NCBI GenBank assembly: GCA_026168455.1
Contig: JANSJX010000046.1
Span: 85,279-149,278, forward strand
DNA: 64,000 nucleotides
Direction of reading: 5' to 3'
DNA from: Theocolax elegans
Lineage: Eukaryota; Arthropoda; Insecta; Hymenoptera; Cerocephalidae
In this document: one piece after another, positions 46,439 to 56,613 of the stretch
How positions within the stretch are numbered: position 1 is the first letter of the stretch
How the letters are laid out: each line of letters begins with the position of its first letter
The notes under the pieces: generated by a model
Database searches by the model: none
The model's input: only the letters and a program-made list of their open reading frames with translations
What the model was told of the DNA's origin: nothing
Made by a program: the position numbers and the translations under genes

Positions 46439-48113
46439 TTACAAATAACTCCTGTTTTGATAAAGAAATGTAGCTGTAGCAACATTTTCTGAATTTAGAC
46501 AATTGCGCTTTGACGTAACAATATTTCCAGTCGTTGAAAACACCCTTTCTGATGCTACTGAGCTGGCGGGAATACATAAATATTTTTTAGCCAGTTGAGC
46601 TACTAATGGAAATTTATTTTTATGCGATTGCCACCATTCAAGTGGATCCATGTTCCTATCAATCTCTGCTTCAGCTTTGTACATATTTAATTGTTGAACA
46701 GCTGCTGTAAGTTGCCCACTTTCAGCACGCTTAAAAATAAAATCGTATCCACTAGCTTTTTTTACTTCGATCGCAGTACTTTCGACAGCATTTAAAGCTA
46801 TTAATTCACGTACAATTTCTTCTCTTATATGCATTCTATATTGTTCTGTCTCAAAAAGCATTTGTTTAAACCGAGGATCGAGAAATGAGGCTTTTCCAGA
46901 CACTTCAACAATATTTTGTGTCTTCCATTCCAAATTAAATCGCCTTGCTAACTCCAAGGTTAATTGTTCAATGACAGGTATAATTAAATTTTCTTCCTTG
47001 TATTTGCTTATTGCAGGAGTTAAATGATTGTTAATTATACCATGCATAATGGGTTTTACTGCAGATAGAAGCCCTGCAGATAAAAGACTAGTGGCAACTT
47101 CAAAAGGTTTTAGGATATCTACTAATATTTCTAAGACCGGCCAATCCTTTTCCAACATTTCCAAAGATAGTATTTGTTTATAATTTGTTACTGATTTGTC
47201 AGTGAGTACATTTAAGATAGCACTGCGATTTTCAACTAGTCTTTCTGCCATGCTTAAAGTAGTATTCCACCTAGTGCAAACATTTTGTACTAACTTTAGT
47301 TTTGGCAATCCTAGTTGCTCTTGTTTTTTTTCCAAGCTTTTTGAAGCGATAACGGAGTGTCGAAAGTGAGTGACAATTTTGCTTGCTTTGTTTAAAACGT
47401 TACATACGCTACCTTTTTTCAATGCATTTTGCACGACCAAATGTAGTTTATGAGCAGCACAAGTGACGTCATTATCAACAAATGGTAAGAGATTTACTGC
47501 TAATACAATATTACTTGCGCTGTCATTTGTAATAGCTACTAATTTATTATCTATATTAAATTGCGTAGTAACAATTAATAAAGCATCTGCAAGATTTTCT
47601 GCCGTGTGACGCTCATCAAGTTCATTTGTACAGAGGGTAAAAGTATGCGCTTTCCATTCGTTATCAATGACATGAGCATTGATATTCATGTAACCTTCCT
47701 GAGACCTTGACGTCCAACAATCGGTATCTAGAGCGACATAAGAACATTCATCAAGTTGATTTTCAATCTTACGTTTAATTTGCTCTTCTATTATGCGTAG
47801 ACGACGAAGTATTGTTTCGCTGCATGGACAGTTATAATTTGGTTCCAATACCTTCATAAACTCTTGAAAACCAGAAGAGGAGACAATACTGAATGGTAAC
47901 TTATTTACAGATATTAGTTTTGCTATAGATTGCGTAATAATCTCCGAACGTTCTTTACTAAGTATCGCCGATTTCGAACGAGCTGATGCTCTGCGTGCAC
48001 GCTTCTTAGGTGTATTTAAAAAATCGTCATTTTGAAAATTGTACTCGGTCAGTGAATCTATTGAATTATTTAAATTTTCGCAGCATTCTGAATCGTTTTC
48101 AAGTAATCTGTAA
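46439..48113 (-). CDS. hAT transposase (BED-type hAT, ZBED-like), main exon
   Basis: A hAT transposase excises the element through hairpin intermediates and makes 8-bp duplications. One uninterrupted frame of ~557 residues, no stops. Motifs in order: RR.R......ERSE helical start, SYVALDTDCWTS (first catalytic Asp region), AITNDSASNI (second Asp), CAAHKLHLVVQNAL (conserved C..H), CTRWNTTLSMAERL, WPVLEILVDILKPFE, SFLDPRFKQM, and the dimerisation block ASSVASERVFSTTGNI (catalytic Glu) with KRNCLNSENV. The N-terminal BED zinc finger is absent from this frame. TTCTATTTACAG directly before LLENDSECC is an acceptor, so the finger is probably on an upstream exon at >48.2 kb that I could not identify. 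The nested MITE lies in that region. It may be functional if the first exon survives. Confidence 0.85.
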
Positions 48114-48319
48114 ATAGAAGTCAAACAAATAAATAAATAAATTAATAATAATCATATTAATAATATTAGTTTGCGATAATTTATTGTTTAAAAATATATA
48201 AATATATTAAACTTAATTAAATAGTAATAAATTTGATGATATAAATAAGGGTAATGTTATAGATGATAGACTTGAATAATTAACTGTTTAAATATATATT
48301 ATATATATATATATATATA

Positions 48320-49317
48320 TGGGGTATTCCACGTGAAGTGGTCCGATCAAAATTTTAAAATGCACCAAATTTTGGGTACACTTTGCAAATGTTTTTCAGA
48401 ATACAGAAAAAAATTTTTAGGTACTGGATTCTATTTGCTCAAAAGTTATTCTAACCTCAAAAAGTGAATTTTTCCATATTTTTTTCAACACCAGCTGGGT
48501 TTACCGCTATATAACTCAAAATCTATCAACATTTACTATAGAACATTATATGTAACATTCGTTGCTAATTATATCTAGAATTTATTCTTCTGGGTTAGAA
48601 TTTCTAATCTCAAGGTCAATGTTACATAAACTACATGTCAATATTCAACGTGAAAAAAGTGCAAATGTGCCACCTTTGATTTTTTCATCCAACAGTCTAA
48701 AAGAAAGCTTGGAGCAATACCTTTCAAATGGTCTGTAGCATTTTTATGGCCTCCAATTCTGTAAAAAGTTATGACAATTTAAAGAAAGACAGAAAATTCA
48801 CAAAAATTAACATGGTAATTCCCATTTAAATTTTTAAAAAAATTTCGAGTTTCTTTAAATTGTCATAACTTTTTACAGAATTGGAGGCCATAAAAATGCT
48901 ACAGACCATTTGAAAGGTATTGCTCCAAGCTTTCTTTTAGACTTTTGGATGAAAAAATCAAAGGTGGCGCACTTGCATTTTTTTCAAGTTGAATATTGAC
49001 ATGTAGTTTATGTAACATTGACCTTGAGATTAGAAATTCTAACCCAGAAGAATAAATTCTAGATATAATTAGCAACGAATGTTACATATAATGTTATATA
49101 GTAAAAGTTGATAGATTTTGAGTTATATAGCGGTAAACCCAGCTGGTGTTGAAAAAAATATGGAAAAATTCACTTTTTGAGGTTAGAATAACTTTTGAGC
49201 AAATAGATTCCAGTACCTAAAAATTTTTTTCTGTATTCTGAAAAACATTTGCAAAGTGTACCCAAAATTTGGTGCATTTTAAAATTTTGATCGGACCACT
49301 TCACGTGGAATACCCCA
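48320..49317. mobile_element. Foldback MITE nested in the hAT element, 998 bp
   Basis: Arms of ~470 bp (48320-48792 and 48848-49317) are nearly perfectly complementary. The ends are TGGGGTATTCCACGTGAAGT and its complement, with TA outside both ends (48318-48319 and 49318-49319) within a TA microsatellite. Non-coding. RNA from it would fold into a very long hairpin. Confidence 0.85.
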
Positions 49318-49320
49318 TAT

Positions 49321-49560
49321 ATATATATATGGGTGGTTCTCTGTGACATCGAAGATGAAAAAAATAAATATTGCTATAACTGTGGGAATATGTTTTAGAG
49401 GTATCCAATAGTTCTCCTGAATTTTTTCAGATTTTTTCTGGGCCATTATTTTAAGATACAGAGAGTCAAAGTTGACATTTTAGCACTTTTTTGCATTATA
49501 TGCCCATTTTCATGAATTTTTAGCTCCCAGGGGATGCATTTTTCACTAAAAACATAGCTG
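49321..49560. other. Fragment between MITE and hAT end
   Basis: It begins after TA repeats with GGGTGGTTCTCTGTGACATC, reminiscent of one end of another MITE whose partner is not present. AT-rich, non-coding. Confidence 0.35.
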
Positions 49561-49605
49561 CGAAGCTTCGAGATCTTCGAACTTCGAAAAAAAGTAAGAG
49601 CCCTA

Positions 49606-52568
49606 CTCTAAACCCTCATCAACCACTCTCGATTCCCACGCCCGTTGATCAAGCTCAGAGAGATGTAGTGCCAGTGAGGATTTAAAGGAAGAGAAGAGGA
49701 GTGGGTCGAAGTTTGTAACGGGAAGACTGTTAATAAGGCGAGAGGCTGTAATTAGATAAGAATTGTTAAAGGCTTCGGTCCTAGGAGGGAGGTAAAAGAG
49801 GGAAAGGGGTGGGTGACGAGAGGAAGTTCGGGAAGAAAAGGAAGAATCGCGAAGGGTAAAGTGGCTAGCAATATAGGATGGGGATCTATGGGATTTAATA
49901 TTGTAGGCACTACAGCCGATGAAGAGGGATCTCCTGAGCTCGACCGATAGCCAACCAAGTTTGAGGCGGTAGGGCGTTACGTGCTCTCTCCAGGGTATGT
50001 TTCCCCACACAAAGCGAACGCAAGCGTTTAATAAACGTTGGAGTTTTAGGTTTTTAGTGGCGTCTAGATCGTGAAAGACCGCACAAGCGTAGTCAAAGTG
50101 TGGGAAAACAAGCGACTCAACAAGATGTTTCCTATTTTGTCGCGAGAGAGCACGTTTGAAGAATCTCAGAGAGTGCAAGACTCCATGAACTCGCTGTGAT
50201 ATCGACGCAACCTGGCGAGACCAATCCAGGGTGGGGGTAATCCAAACGCCCAGTGATTTGACCTCTAAAGCATACTCGAGGGAACTGTCACCGATCATGA
50301 TTTTAGGAGCCGAATCTAAGTCAATGCGCGAGATAAAAGTCTCACTATCCAAAATCAACACTTTAGTTTTGTTTACGTTCAGACTTAATCCGTTTGATCT
50401 CGCCCAGTTTTCCACCGCATTTGCGTCTTCTGAGATTCTCTGGACTCCCAGGGCGAGATCAGCAGGAGGGAATGAGTGATAGATTTGGGTGTCATCCGCG
50501 AAAATCATGTGATTTGAGTGCATTAAGACCCTCGGCAGGTCATTAATAAAAATAGAGAAAAGAAGTGGGCCAAGAACACTTCCCTGAGGAACCCCCCTAG
50601 ATGTGTCAAGCCAGGCTGAACTAGAGCCTAGTTCATCCACCACTGCCTGGGAACGGCCCACGAGGTAGTGGAAAAACCAGGACATGACCGTATCGGAACA
50701 TCCCAAAGATCGCAGTTTACGCAATAAGATATCGTGTGGAACCGAATCAAACGCTTTAGAGAAGTCGAACAGGATGAGGACGGTGATCATACGCTTATCA
50801 ATCGCTCTCCTGATATCATCGAGTACGCCAATTAGGGCCGTCTGGGTACTGTGCCCCCGCCGAAAGCCCGCTTGTCTCTCCATGAGCAAATCATTATTAT
50901 TTAAATATTCCATTAATTGCTCATACACAATTTGCTCAAGAATCTTGGAGATTTCGCAGAGCTTAGCGATGGGCCTAGTATCAGACGGCGAGATCATCCT
51001 GCTCGTCTTGGCCAATGGAAAAAGGAGAGATTTCTTCCAAGGCTCTGGAAAAGATCCGGTTGATAGGTAGGAGTTGAATAACTCGGCAAGGTGGGGTGCA
51101 ATCTGAGGTGCTAAGCATTTCAGCATAGAAACAGAGACTCCATCAACGCATATGGCCTTAGATGAAGCCCTGGAGATGGTAGACAGGATCCTGTATGGAG
51201 TGATAGGAACAAAGTGGAAGGAAGTGGAAGGGTAAAAGGGAGGCAAGACACTAGAGGATGAGATGAGTGACTGAAAATGAGTAAGATCGAAGCGAGTAGG
51301 TGAGTGAGAGATGGATGCATAGTGAGTGTTCAGCTGATCTAATGAAAACATGGTAAGGGGTGACCGAGATGATTTAGTTGCTAGACCCATGTTCCTGAGC
51401 TCCCTCCACAAGCCTGTGTGTAGCATCAGATGCCGAGTTGATTTTGTTACTGTAATACGTAAATTTGCATGAGTCTATGGAGTTCTTGACTAGTCTCCGA
51501 AGATCTTTATAGATCTGGTAGTCTGAGCTCAGGCCCGTGGACAAGTACCTCTTAAAAGCCATGTTTCGAGTTTTGATTGAATGTCTAATAGAAGGGGTGA
51601 ACCAGGGTTTGGTGGAGTTTCTGATAGTGATGAGTCTTGCCGGTGCAAGGGAGTCAAAGGTATGTAGAATAGACGATACGAGGTTGGGAAGGAGGTTGTT
51701 GAGGGGAGTAGGAGAAGGGGATGGTGAAAGAGCGGAGGAAAACTGGGAAGAGAGAGTGTGGCCAGGCGAGTTAGGATCAAAAGCAGCTGAGAATATCGCA
51801 GCAGCCTCCGTCAGATCAATCCGGGTAATATTGCGCGACCATACCCTCTTTGCAAAGGTAGTGGTTTAGAAAATTCGAGTTCCAGAACAATGAAGTCATG
51901 ACCTGCTGTAAAGGGCACCGGAGATTTAAAGTAATTGAAAACAGGCGGAGGGTTGCGTACGATAAACAAGTCAAGCCATGTATGAGATGAAGTAGTTGAG
52001 GTATGAGTATAATGAGTAGGATCGGATTTAACTAGGAATAGGTTCAATGATTCGAGATATGATACCAACATGGTTGACGACCCATCCTTCTTGCACATAT
52101 TAACGTTAAAATCCCCGATAATGACAACCTGATCACAGGTGTGCAAGAAATGAGTTACCGAATCAAAGAAATTCGATGGATAGGTCGCTGAGGGCCTCCT
52201 GTAAACCACACAAAAAAGCAACGAGCTAGTTTGGCTGTGGATTTGAAAAATCATATACTCCGTGGCATTGGAAAAGACAGGGTCAGAGTGAGCTACAAGC
52301 CTAACCTCAAGATTACTCCTGATGTAGGCCGCCACACCCCCCCCCCCTCCTTTCCAACACGATCCAACGTATGTAGTGTGTAGTTCGGAAGGCCCAACTT
52401 GTCTGAGGAGTCATACTCAGTGAGGAATGTTTCGGAAAGAGCGATGATGTCGTGATTAGACGGTAAAACTAATGATTCTATGGATGAAAAATGGGTTTTT
52501 AGTCTGTTAATATTAGCATGGAAGATGGAGAATGAAGAGTTAGTTGAAGATGATGCCTGGCCATACAA
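49606..52568 (-). pseudogene. LINE ORF2: endonuclease and reverse transcriptase, frameshifted
   Basis: ORF2 nicks the target and primes reverse transcription. The APE-type endonuclease starts FSIFHANINRLKTHF, then ALSETFL, GGVAAYIRSNL, VVYRRPSATYP, IIGDFNVNM and a TWLDLFIV/GHDFIVLELEF end. RT follows with SKAICVDGVSVSMLKCL, QAGFRRGHSTQTALI, FDFSKAFDSVPHDIL, GVPQGSVLGPLL and IFADD, then PHFDYACAVFHDL and NACVRFVWGNIP. Frame shifts: in a 12-base C run (G on the sense strand) near 52335; near 51850 in the endonuclease C-terminus; and near 51420 in the linker. The RT frame 51426-49606 is open. Its terminal TAG is created by the hAT insertion; across the insertion the original frame would end CPPLPDL about seven residues later. 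Catalytic RT aspartates are intact. Confidence 0.87.
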
Positions 52569-52571
52569 ACC

Positions 52572-52950
52572 CTATTTCGGAGAGGGAGGATTCGGTGACG
52601 ATATCTTAAAAATGTCCGCTTCTGAGTGGATCGGGAAGAGTTGCCCTCCTTTGGTAATGCGCATGAAGACCGTAAAGTTCTTCACTAGAGGCCTCGCGAA
52701 GCCTAACTCAGTGGAGCGGCGAAGCGCTTTAGAGAGTAATTCGTAGATCTGTTTGGGCCATAACGCACGCAAATAAATCTCCCCAGATCCACCCGCACCG
52801 AACAGAGAATCCGCCGAGACTCCCTTTAGAAGGCGCGCTCTCTCGAGAATAATGTCCCGAGTAGAGGGCGTTCTTATTATTAAAGCTGTTTGCCGTGTTG
52901 GATACGACACCGACATTTTTTGCAGCAGAGGTCGAAGGTGCCGAATCCAA
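52572..52950 (-). pseudogene. LINE ORF1 C-terminal fragment
   Basis: The minus strand reads TPSTRDIILERARLLKGVSA, then GGSGEIYLRALWPKQIYELL and RRSTELGFARPLVKN. It ends with a stop a few bases before ORF2 begins. Position directly upstream of ORF2 and a basic, repetitive helical character identify it as the 3' part of ORF1, an RNA-binding partner. I do not recognise a zinc knuckle. The 5' part is missing: the coding sequence meets the (CT)n tract at about 52950. Confidence 0.6.
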
Positions 52951-52955
52951 GTTAT

Positions 52956-52956
52956 T

Positions 52957-52987
<31 letters not shown>

Positions 52988-53020
52988 CGAAGATGGGTAG
53001 AGTGAGAGAGAGGGAGAGAG
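52956..53020. repeat. (GA)n tract at the 5' boundary of the minus-strand LINE
   Basis: GA dinucleotides with interruptions. On the LINE sense strand it is (CT)n. Confidence 0.9.
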
Positions 53021-53339
53021 ATGGGAACATGCAAGGCAACCGTGGCCTCTAAATAGAAATATTTTGATTTTATATCGTCTTTGTTTTCCATTGTTTCCCC
53101 GATTAAATAAGCTAAGAATGTCGTCATTCTGCAATGCATAAGCACGACTTTTATTATATGTCTTTTATTGATATAAGGCCGGTGTATGAATTATGGTATT
53201 TAACGCCATATTGCTACAACCATTTGCGCATGTGCTTCCACGCTAAGTATACAATACAAAGTACAGACTAAGCGCGTCGCGCACTCTACCGGCGAAATTG
53301 GTACTAAGATAACTTTGTCAATAATATAAACTATTTATT
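53021..53339. other. Intergenic sequence
   Basis: Nothing recognised. Confidence 0.45.
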
Positions 53340-53592
53340 TTTTGTCAATATTATGCAAAATGCAAATACAGAAGCACTAGATAATGGTGTAATATGTCTT
53401 TCTACAAAGTTCCAGATCAATACAACAAGGACACCCTAAAAAATTTCTGCACGGAAAAATGAATAGTTTTTCCGTGCAAACTTTTTTTAGGGTGTCCTTT
53501 ACATATTGACTTCAAACTTCGTATAAATGCGTATTATGTGATTATCTAGTGCTTCTGTATTTGCGTTTTGCAAATAAAACCATAGTATGTTC
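53340..53592. mobile_element. Imperfect foldback element (~250 bp)
   Basis: GCAAATACAGAAGCACTAGA at the left is mirrored by TCTAGTGCTTCTGTATTTGC at the right. The inner arm AAGGACACCCTAAAAAA is mirrored by TTTTTTTAGGGTGTCCTT, with CACGGAAAA...TTTTCCGTG at the centre. The middle parts of the arms are diverged. Confidence 0.7.
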
Positions 53593-55399
53593 ATTAAGTG
53601 TAATAATGTATCCATCTGACTCGGTCGGTAATAATCTATAGGATACGTTTTGTAATATAAAAATAATATAAGAAAATAATATAAGAAATGTAATTTAAGA
53701 AATCCAGAGCTAAAAAATCTAGCGCACTAGGGCAATTTTGAAAAAAATATTACTTCCAGATTAATCGCTTATAACTCGCAAGCAAATGGAGATATACACT
53801 CAACTTTAAAACCACAAGAAAGTTGAGATCAAGTACTTCAGATTTTAAGAAAATAAGCTTAAAAATATTAATTTGGAAGGAAGTTATTGATAAAATAAGC
53901 AGTTGGTGTAATTATGCCTAAAAAATCACAAATTTGTAGGGGAGATTCGGGTAAGACCCCTTAAAAAAAATGAAAAAAAAACATACTAAATAACAATAAA
54001 GGTTTATTATAAAAATTTTACTTTAAACTAGATGAAATAACAAATATTTCTGTCTAATTCCATCTTTCAAAAATAATTGAAACATTAACAAGTGAAAACA
54101 AAATAATGAAAAACTTATTCAATTTTGAGGTCCTCAAAAATCGCCGGGCAAGATGAACACCCTAGGGAAAATAGAATATAAATTGACTAAATAACAAAAA
54201 AAAATGTAAAACAAATAAAATCATGAATTATTTTTGGAACGAATAATAATAAATAGTAGCCAACGTCAATAACAATTTAAATATCTACAAAATTTAACAA
54301 CAGCACACGTATTACAAATTATTATTAATCACCACATTTTTTTCACATACTTATAGATTATTTCTAGAGCGATTTCAAAAAATCTAAATCATTTATAAAG
54401 TATAATTTTCTATTAGTACAGTTCCAGGGGTGTCCATCTAACCTGGTTCATCTTGCCCGGTGTGCATTAATGATAGCGTCTCTTCTTATTTATTCACACA
54501 CTTTTTTCTTTTTTTTTAATTAGTCAACAAACATTAAGTATGGAACCCCCTTAAGTACAGTTATTTATTAAAATTAGTTTTTCTCATGTATACAGATAAA
54601 ATTTAGTACCAGACCAATTTATTGGTATTGGTTGTCTGGTTTAATCGTACTATAAAATAATGAAACAAACACTAATTATAGTAATTGTAATTATCGCCTA
54701 TCCTCTATATATGATTAATATATATTTATGTAATTGATTTTTCAAATATAGTTTTTAATTTTTATTTTTTCAAAATTTTTTTACCACATGCCGAATTGAT
54801 ACACATTATATAGAATGTGTCTTTTAACTCATACAATTGAACAAATATGCAAATTGAATAATAAATTTGAAAAATCAGTTAATATCGGTATGTGTGTATT
54901 TTAAATTAATGAAGGCGTGCGACATTCCCTTAATGTACTGTACTAATAATCTGAAAATTTATCCACATTTTTCATCGGGTTTTCGTTAACTATATATTTT
55001 TGAATGAAACTTCTTTCGAGACTTTGATAACTTCGCTAGATTATATTAGGATATAAAATTTCATTAATTTGTTGAAATAAAAAATATCACGTACAATGAC
55101 GATAACCATATTATTATGAAATGATGAAATATGATCGATGTATGGCTGCAAAATATCAAATGTTTAATTTTGTAAAATAATTGCAAAAACTGCGTAATTA
55201 ATACATTTATTTTAAACAACATTTACCTATTATTAGCATACAGATTTTCATTTAATTTATTAATTTAATCTGACATTTTCAATATCAAAATGGATGTGTA
55301 CTTGATTTTTTATTTCGTCTATGTCTTCTGCATATAAGTAAATTCAAATTATTGAAATTGAAATTATGTTCGTATAATTCTGTATTAGGAATTATAATG
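53593..55399. other. AT-rich sequence with a diverged inverted pair
   Basis: GGGCAAGATGAACACCCTAG near 54146 is mirrored by GGTTCATCTTGCCCGG near 54448. GGGGAGATTCGGGTAAGACC at about 53940 may be one end of the same old element, with a counterpart near 54545 (ACCCCCTTAAG). No gene is seen in this stretch. Confidence 0.4.
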
Positions 55400-55401
55400 T
55401 A

Positions 55402-55565
55402 CACACACCGTTAATTGAATCTTTGAATTTCCGGAAATGCCTATTTATTCGCGCCATCGTCCGCCGCGTATTAACAGCACTGCTAACCTCAGTTGTCACG
55501 CGACGGACGATGGCGCGAATAAATAGGCGTTTCCGGAAATTCAAAGTTTCAATTAACGGTGTGTG
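55402..55565. mobile_element. Foldback MITE at the splice donor of the RSK-like exon
   Basis: Arms CACACACCGTTAATTGAA and complement continue through TTTCCGGAAATGCCTATTTA and CGCGCCATCGTCCG. TA flanks at 55400-55401 and 55566-55567. The 164-bp element begins six to seven bases into the minus-strand intron that follows the exon 55738-55573. Confidence 0.8.
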
Positions 55566-55572
55566 TACATAC

Positions 55573-55901
55573 TAGAACCTAATCTATTCACCCGATTTCT
55601 TTTAAATAAAACACGCAAAAGTGCCTGCGCTTCTGGCGATATTTCTTGTGGCATTCCTAATTTGGCCTTAAGAATTTGAGTCATTGTTTCTTTATGATTA
55701 GCTCCTTGGAATGGTAATACACCTTTCAGCATTTCAAACTGAAATTAATTCAGAGTTTAATCAGTTTTTGCTATTCAAAAGTATTTTATTGTGAAATATA
55801 ATATATAGACGACAAACCATCAAAACCCCAAATTCCACCAATTGGCAGCAAATACATGCCCTTTCCTATTTTAGAGTTTTGGAGCCATGTATTCAACAGT
55901 C
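55573..55901 (-). pseudogene. Ribosomal protein S6 kinase alpha (p90 RSK) pseudogene, two exons
   Basis: RSK kinases act in growth-factor/ERK signalling. The minus strand keeps two exons of the N-terminal kinase domain with introns, so it is a duplicated rather than processed copy. Exon 55901-55818 (after TTTTTTAG) reads TVEYMAPKL, stop, NRKGHVFAANWW. The conserved form is TVEYMAPEVVNR.GH..AADWW, so Glu is Lys, a Val is TAA, and the Asp before WW is Asn. A one-base loss after WW shifts FGVLM out of frame. Exon 55738-55573 (after AATTTCAG) is intact: [20 protein letters not shown], then [11 protein letters not shown] and [16 protein letters not shown], ending at donor GTATGT. Exons upstream and downstream are not seen. 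The substitution pattern supports decay of a kinase fragment; sequencing error alone could not explain all of it. Confidence 0.8.
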
Positions 55902-55954
55902 CTAAAAAATGAATAAGTTTGCGTATCGTCAAAACGTTGTTTACTTAATCAAAA

Positions 55955-56154
55955 ATCTGTCAAGACCCCTTTAATCATATCAAAGTTGTACTTTTTCACT
56001 GTAACCAGTTACATAGAACAATTGTACGACTTGTATTGATAATTATACGAAGACGTCGAATCCTCTCTTTATATATATATATATACTTAAGAATTTGCTT
56101 TGTAATCTGTAATAAAAAAATACAATGTAAAGAATTGATTTTGAACCAATGTAT
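55955..56154. repeat. Diverged leading copy of the 952-bp repeat family
   Basis: CCTTTAATCATATCAAAGTT and ATTGTACGACTTGTATTGAT resemble sequence at about 58720-58790. It precedes the SINE insertion. Confidence 0.55.
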
Positions 56155-56170
56155 AATAAATAATGCAAAC

Positions 56171-56607
56171 CGACGCGGTGGCGGAGTGGCGGAGACGCAC
56201 CTCGGCCGATCACGAAAGTTAAGCAGCACTGAGTGCGGTTCGTACTTGGATGGGTGACACCATTCTTGTGCGGCTTTCGGGATCGGTTAGGTGTTTTTCC
56301 ACACTTCACAACGTGAGCGGGAGGTGTGAAACATTCGGTTTCGGTGTCAAGGCCTACGCAATGTGACTTTGACACCCAAAAAGAATGTTTCGAATACACC
56401 GGCCATCTCGGGTGAGGTTTTCCCTGCTTCACAGGTTTTCCTCATTCACGGGCATAACCCCGGGCGAATGCGAGATGGTGGGGTTTTTAAGGGAGGGATA
56501 AAAGCACCCACACATAGGTGGTAGGTGGACACCGTTAAAGTCCCCAGGGGGATAAACGGTAGGAAGTGCCAGGAAAAAGAGTGCACAAAATCAAGAATAA
56601 AAAAAAA
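56171..56607 (+). mobile_element. 5S rRNA-derived SINE with 16-bp target duplication
   Basis: The 5' part (about 56196-56262) matches the 3' two-thirds of 5S rRNA: GCCGATCACGAAAGTTAAGC, then TACTTGGATGGGTGACA, the region holding the internal pol III promoter boxes. A ~340-bp unrelated body follows (TGTGAAACATTCGGTTTCGG..., CATAACCCCGGGCGAATGCG), ending in an A-rich tail. AATAAATAATGCAAAC at 56155-56170 and AATAAATAATGCAGAC at 56608-56623 flank it, a 16-bp duplication with one mismatch. It is inserted into the 952-bp tandem repeat. It is transcribed by pol III if active and is copied in trans by a LINE. Confidence 0.85.
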
Positions 56608-56613
56608 AATAAA

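Larger units (their letters stand above)
46125..49605 (-). mobile_element. hAT transposon, 3.48 kb, perfect 8-bp duplication
   Basis: The element begins TAGGGCTCTTACTTTT and ends with the exact complement. CTCTAAAC is duplicated precisely at 46117-46124 and 49606-49613. Both subterminal regions are dense in TTCGAAG/CTTCGAA motifs. It contains a long open transposase frame and, in its 5' half, a nested 998-bp MITE. The perfect duplication, matching ends and intact frame indicate a recent insertion into the LINE. Confidence 0.92.
45611..52955 (-). mobile_element. LINE copy 4 on the minus strand, interrupted by hAT
   Basis: The LINE runs 52955 to 49606 and resumes at 46124 to 45611. On the minus strand it has the C-terminal part of ORF1, a complete but frameshifted ORF2 with endonuclease and RT, and a 3' UTR. 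It ends in the GGGGGTTTCCCC stem-loop, CGAATAAAAG, (ATCA)n and (CT)n. Its truncated 5' end abuts a GA/CT tract at 52956. Both outer flanks are therefore (CT)n in the same strand sense as copies 1-3. The 46125-49605 hAT insertion lies seven codons before the ORF2 stop. Confidence 0.85.

Noticed and set aside
56196..56262. Functional 5S rRNA gene
   Set aside because: Only the 3' portion of 5S is present and it is fused to unrelated SINE sequence with target duplications.
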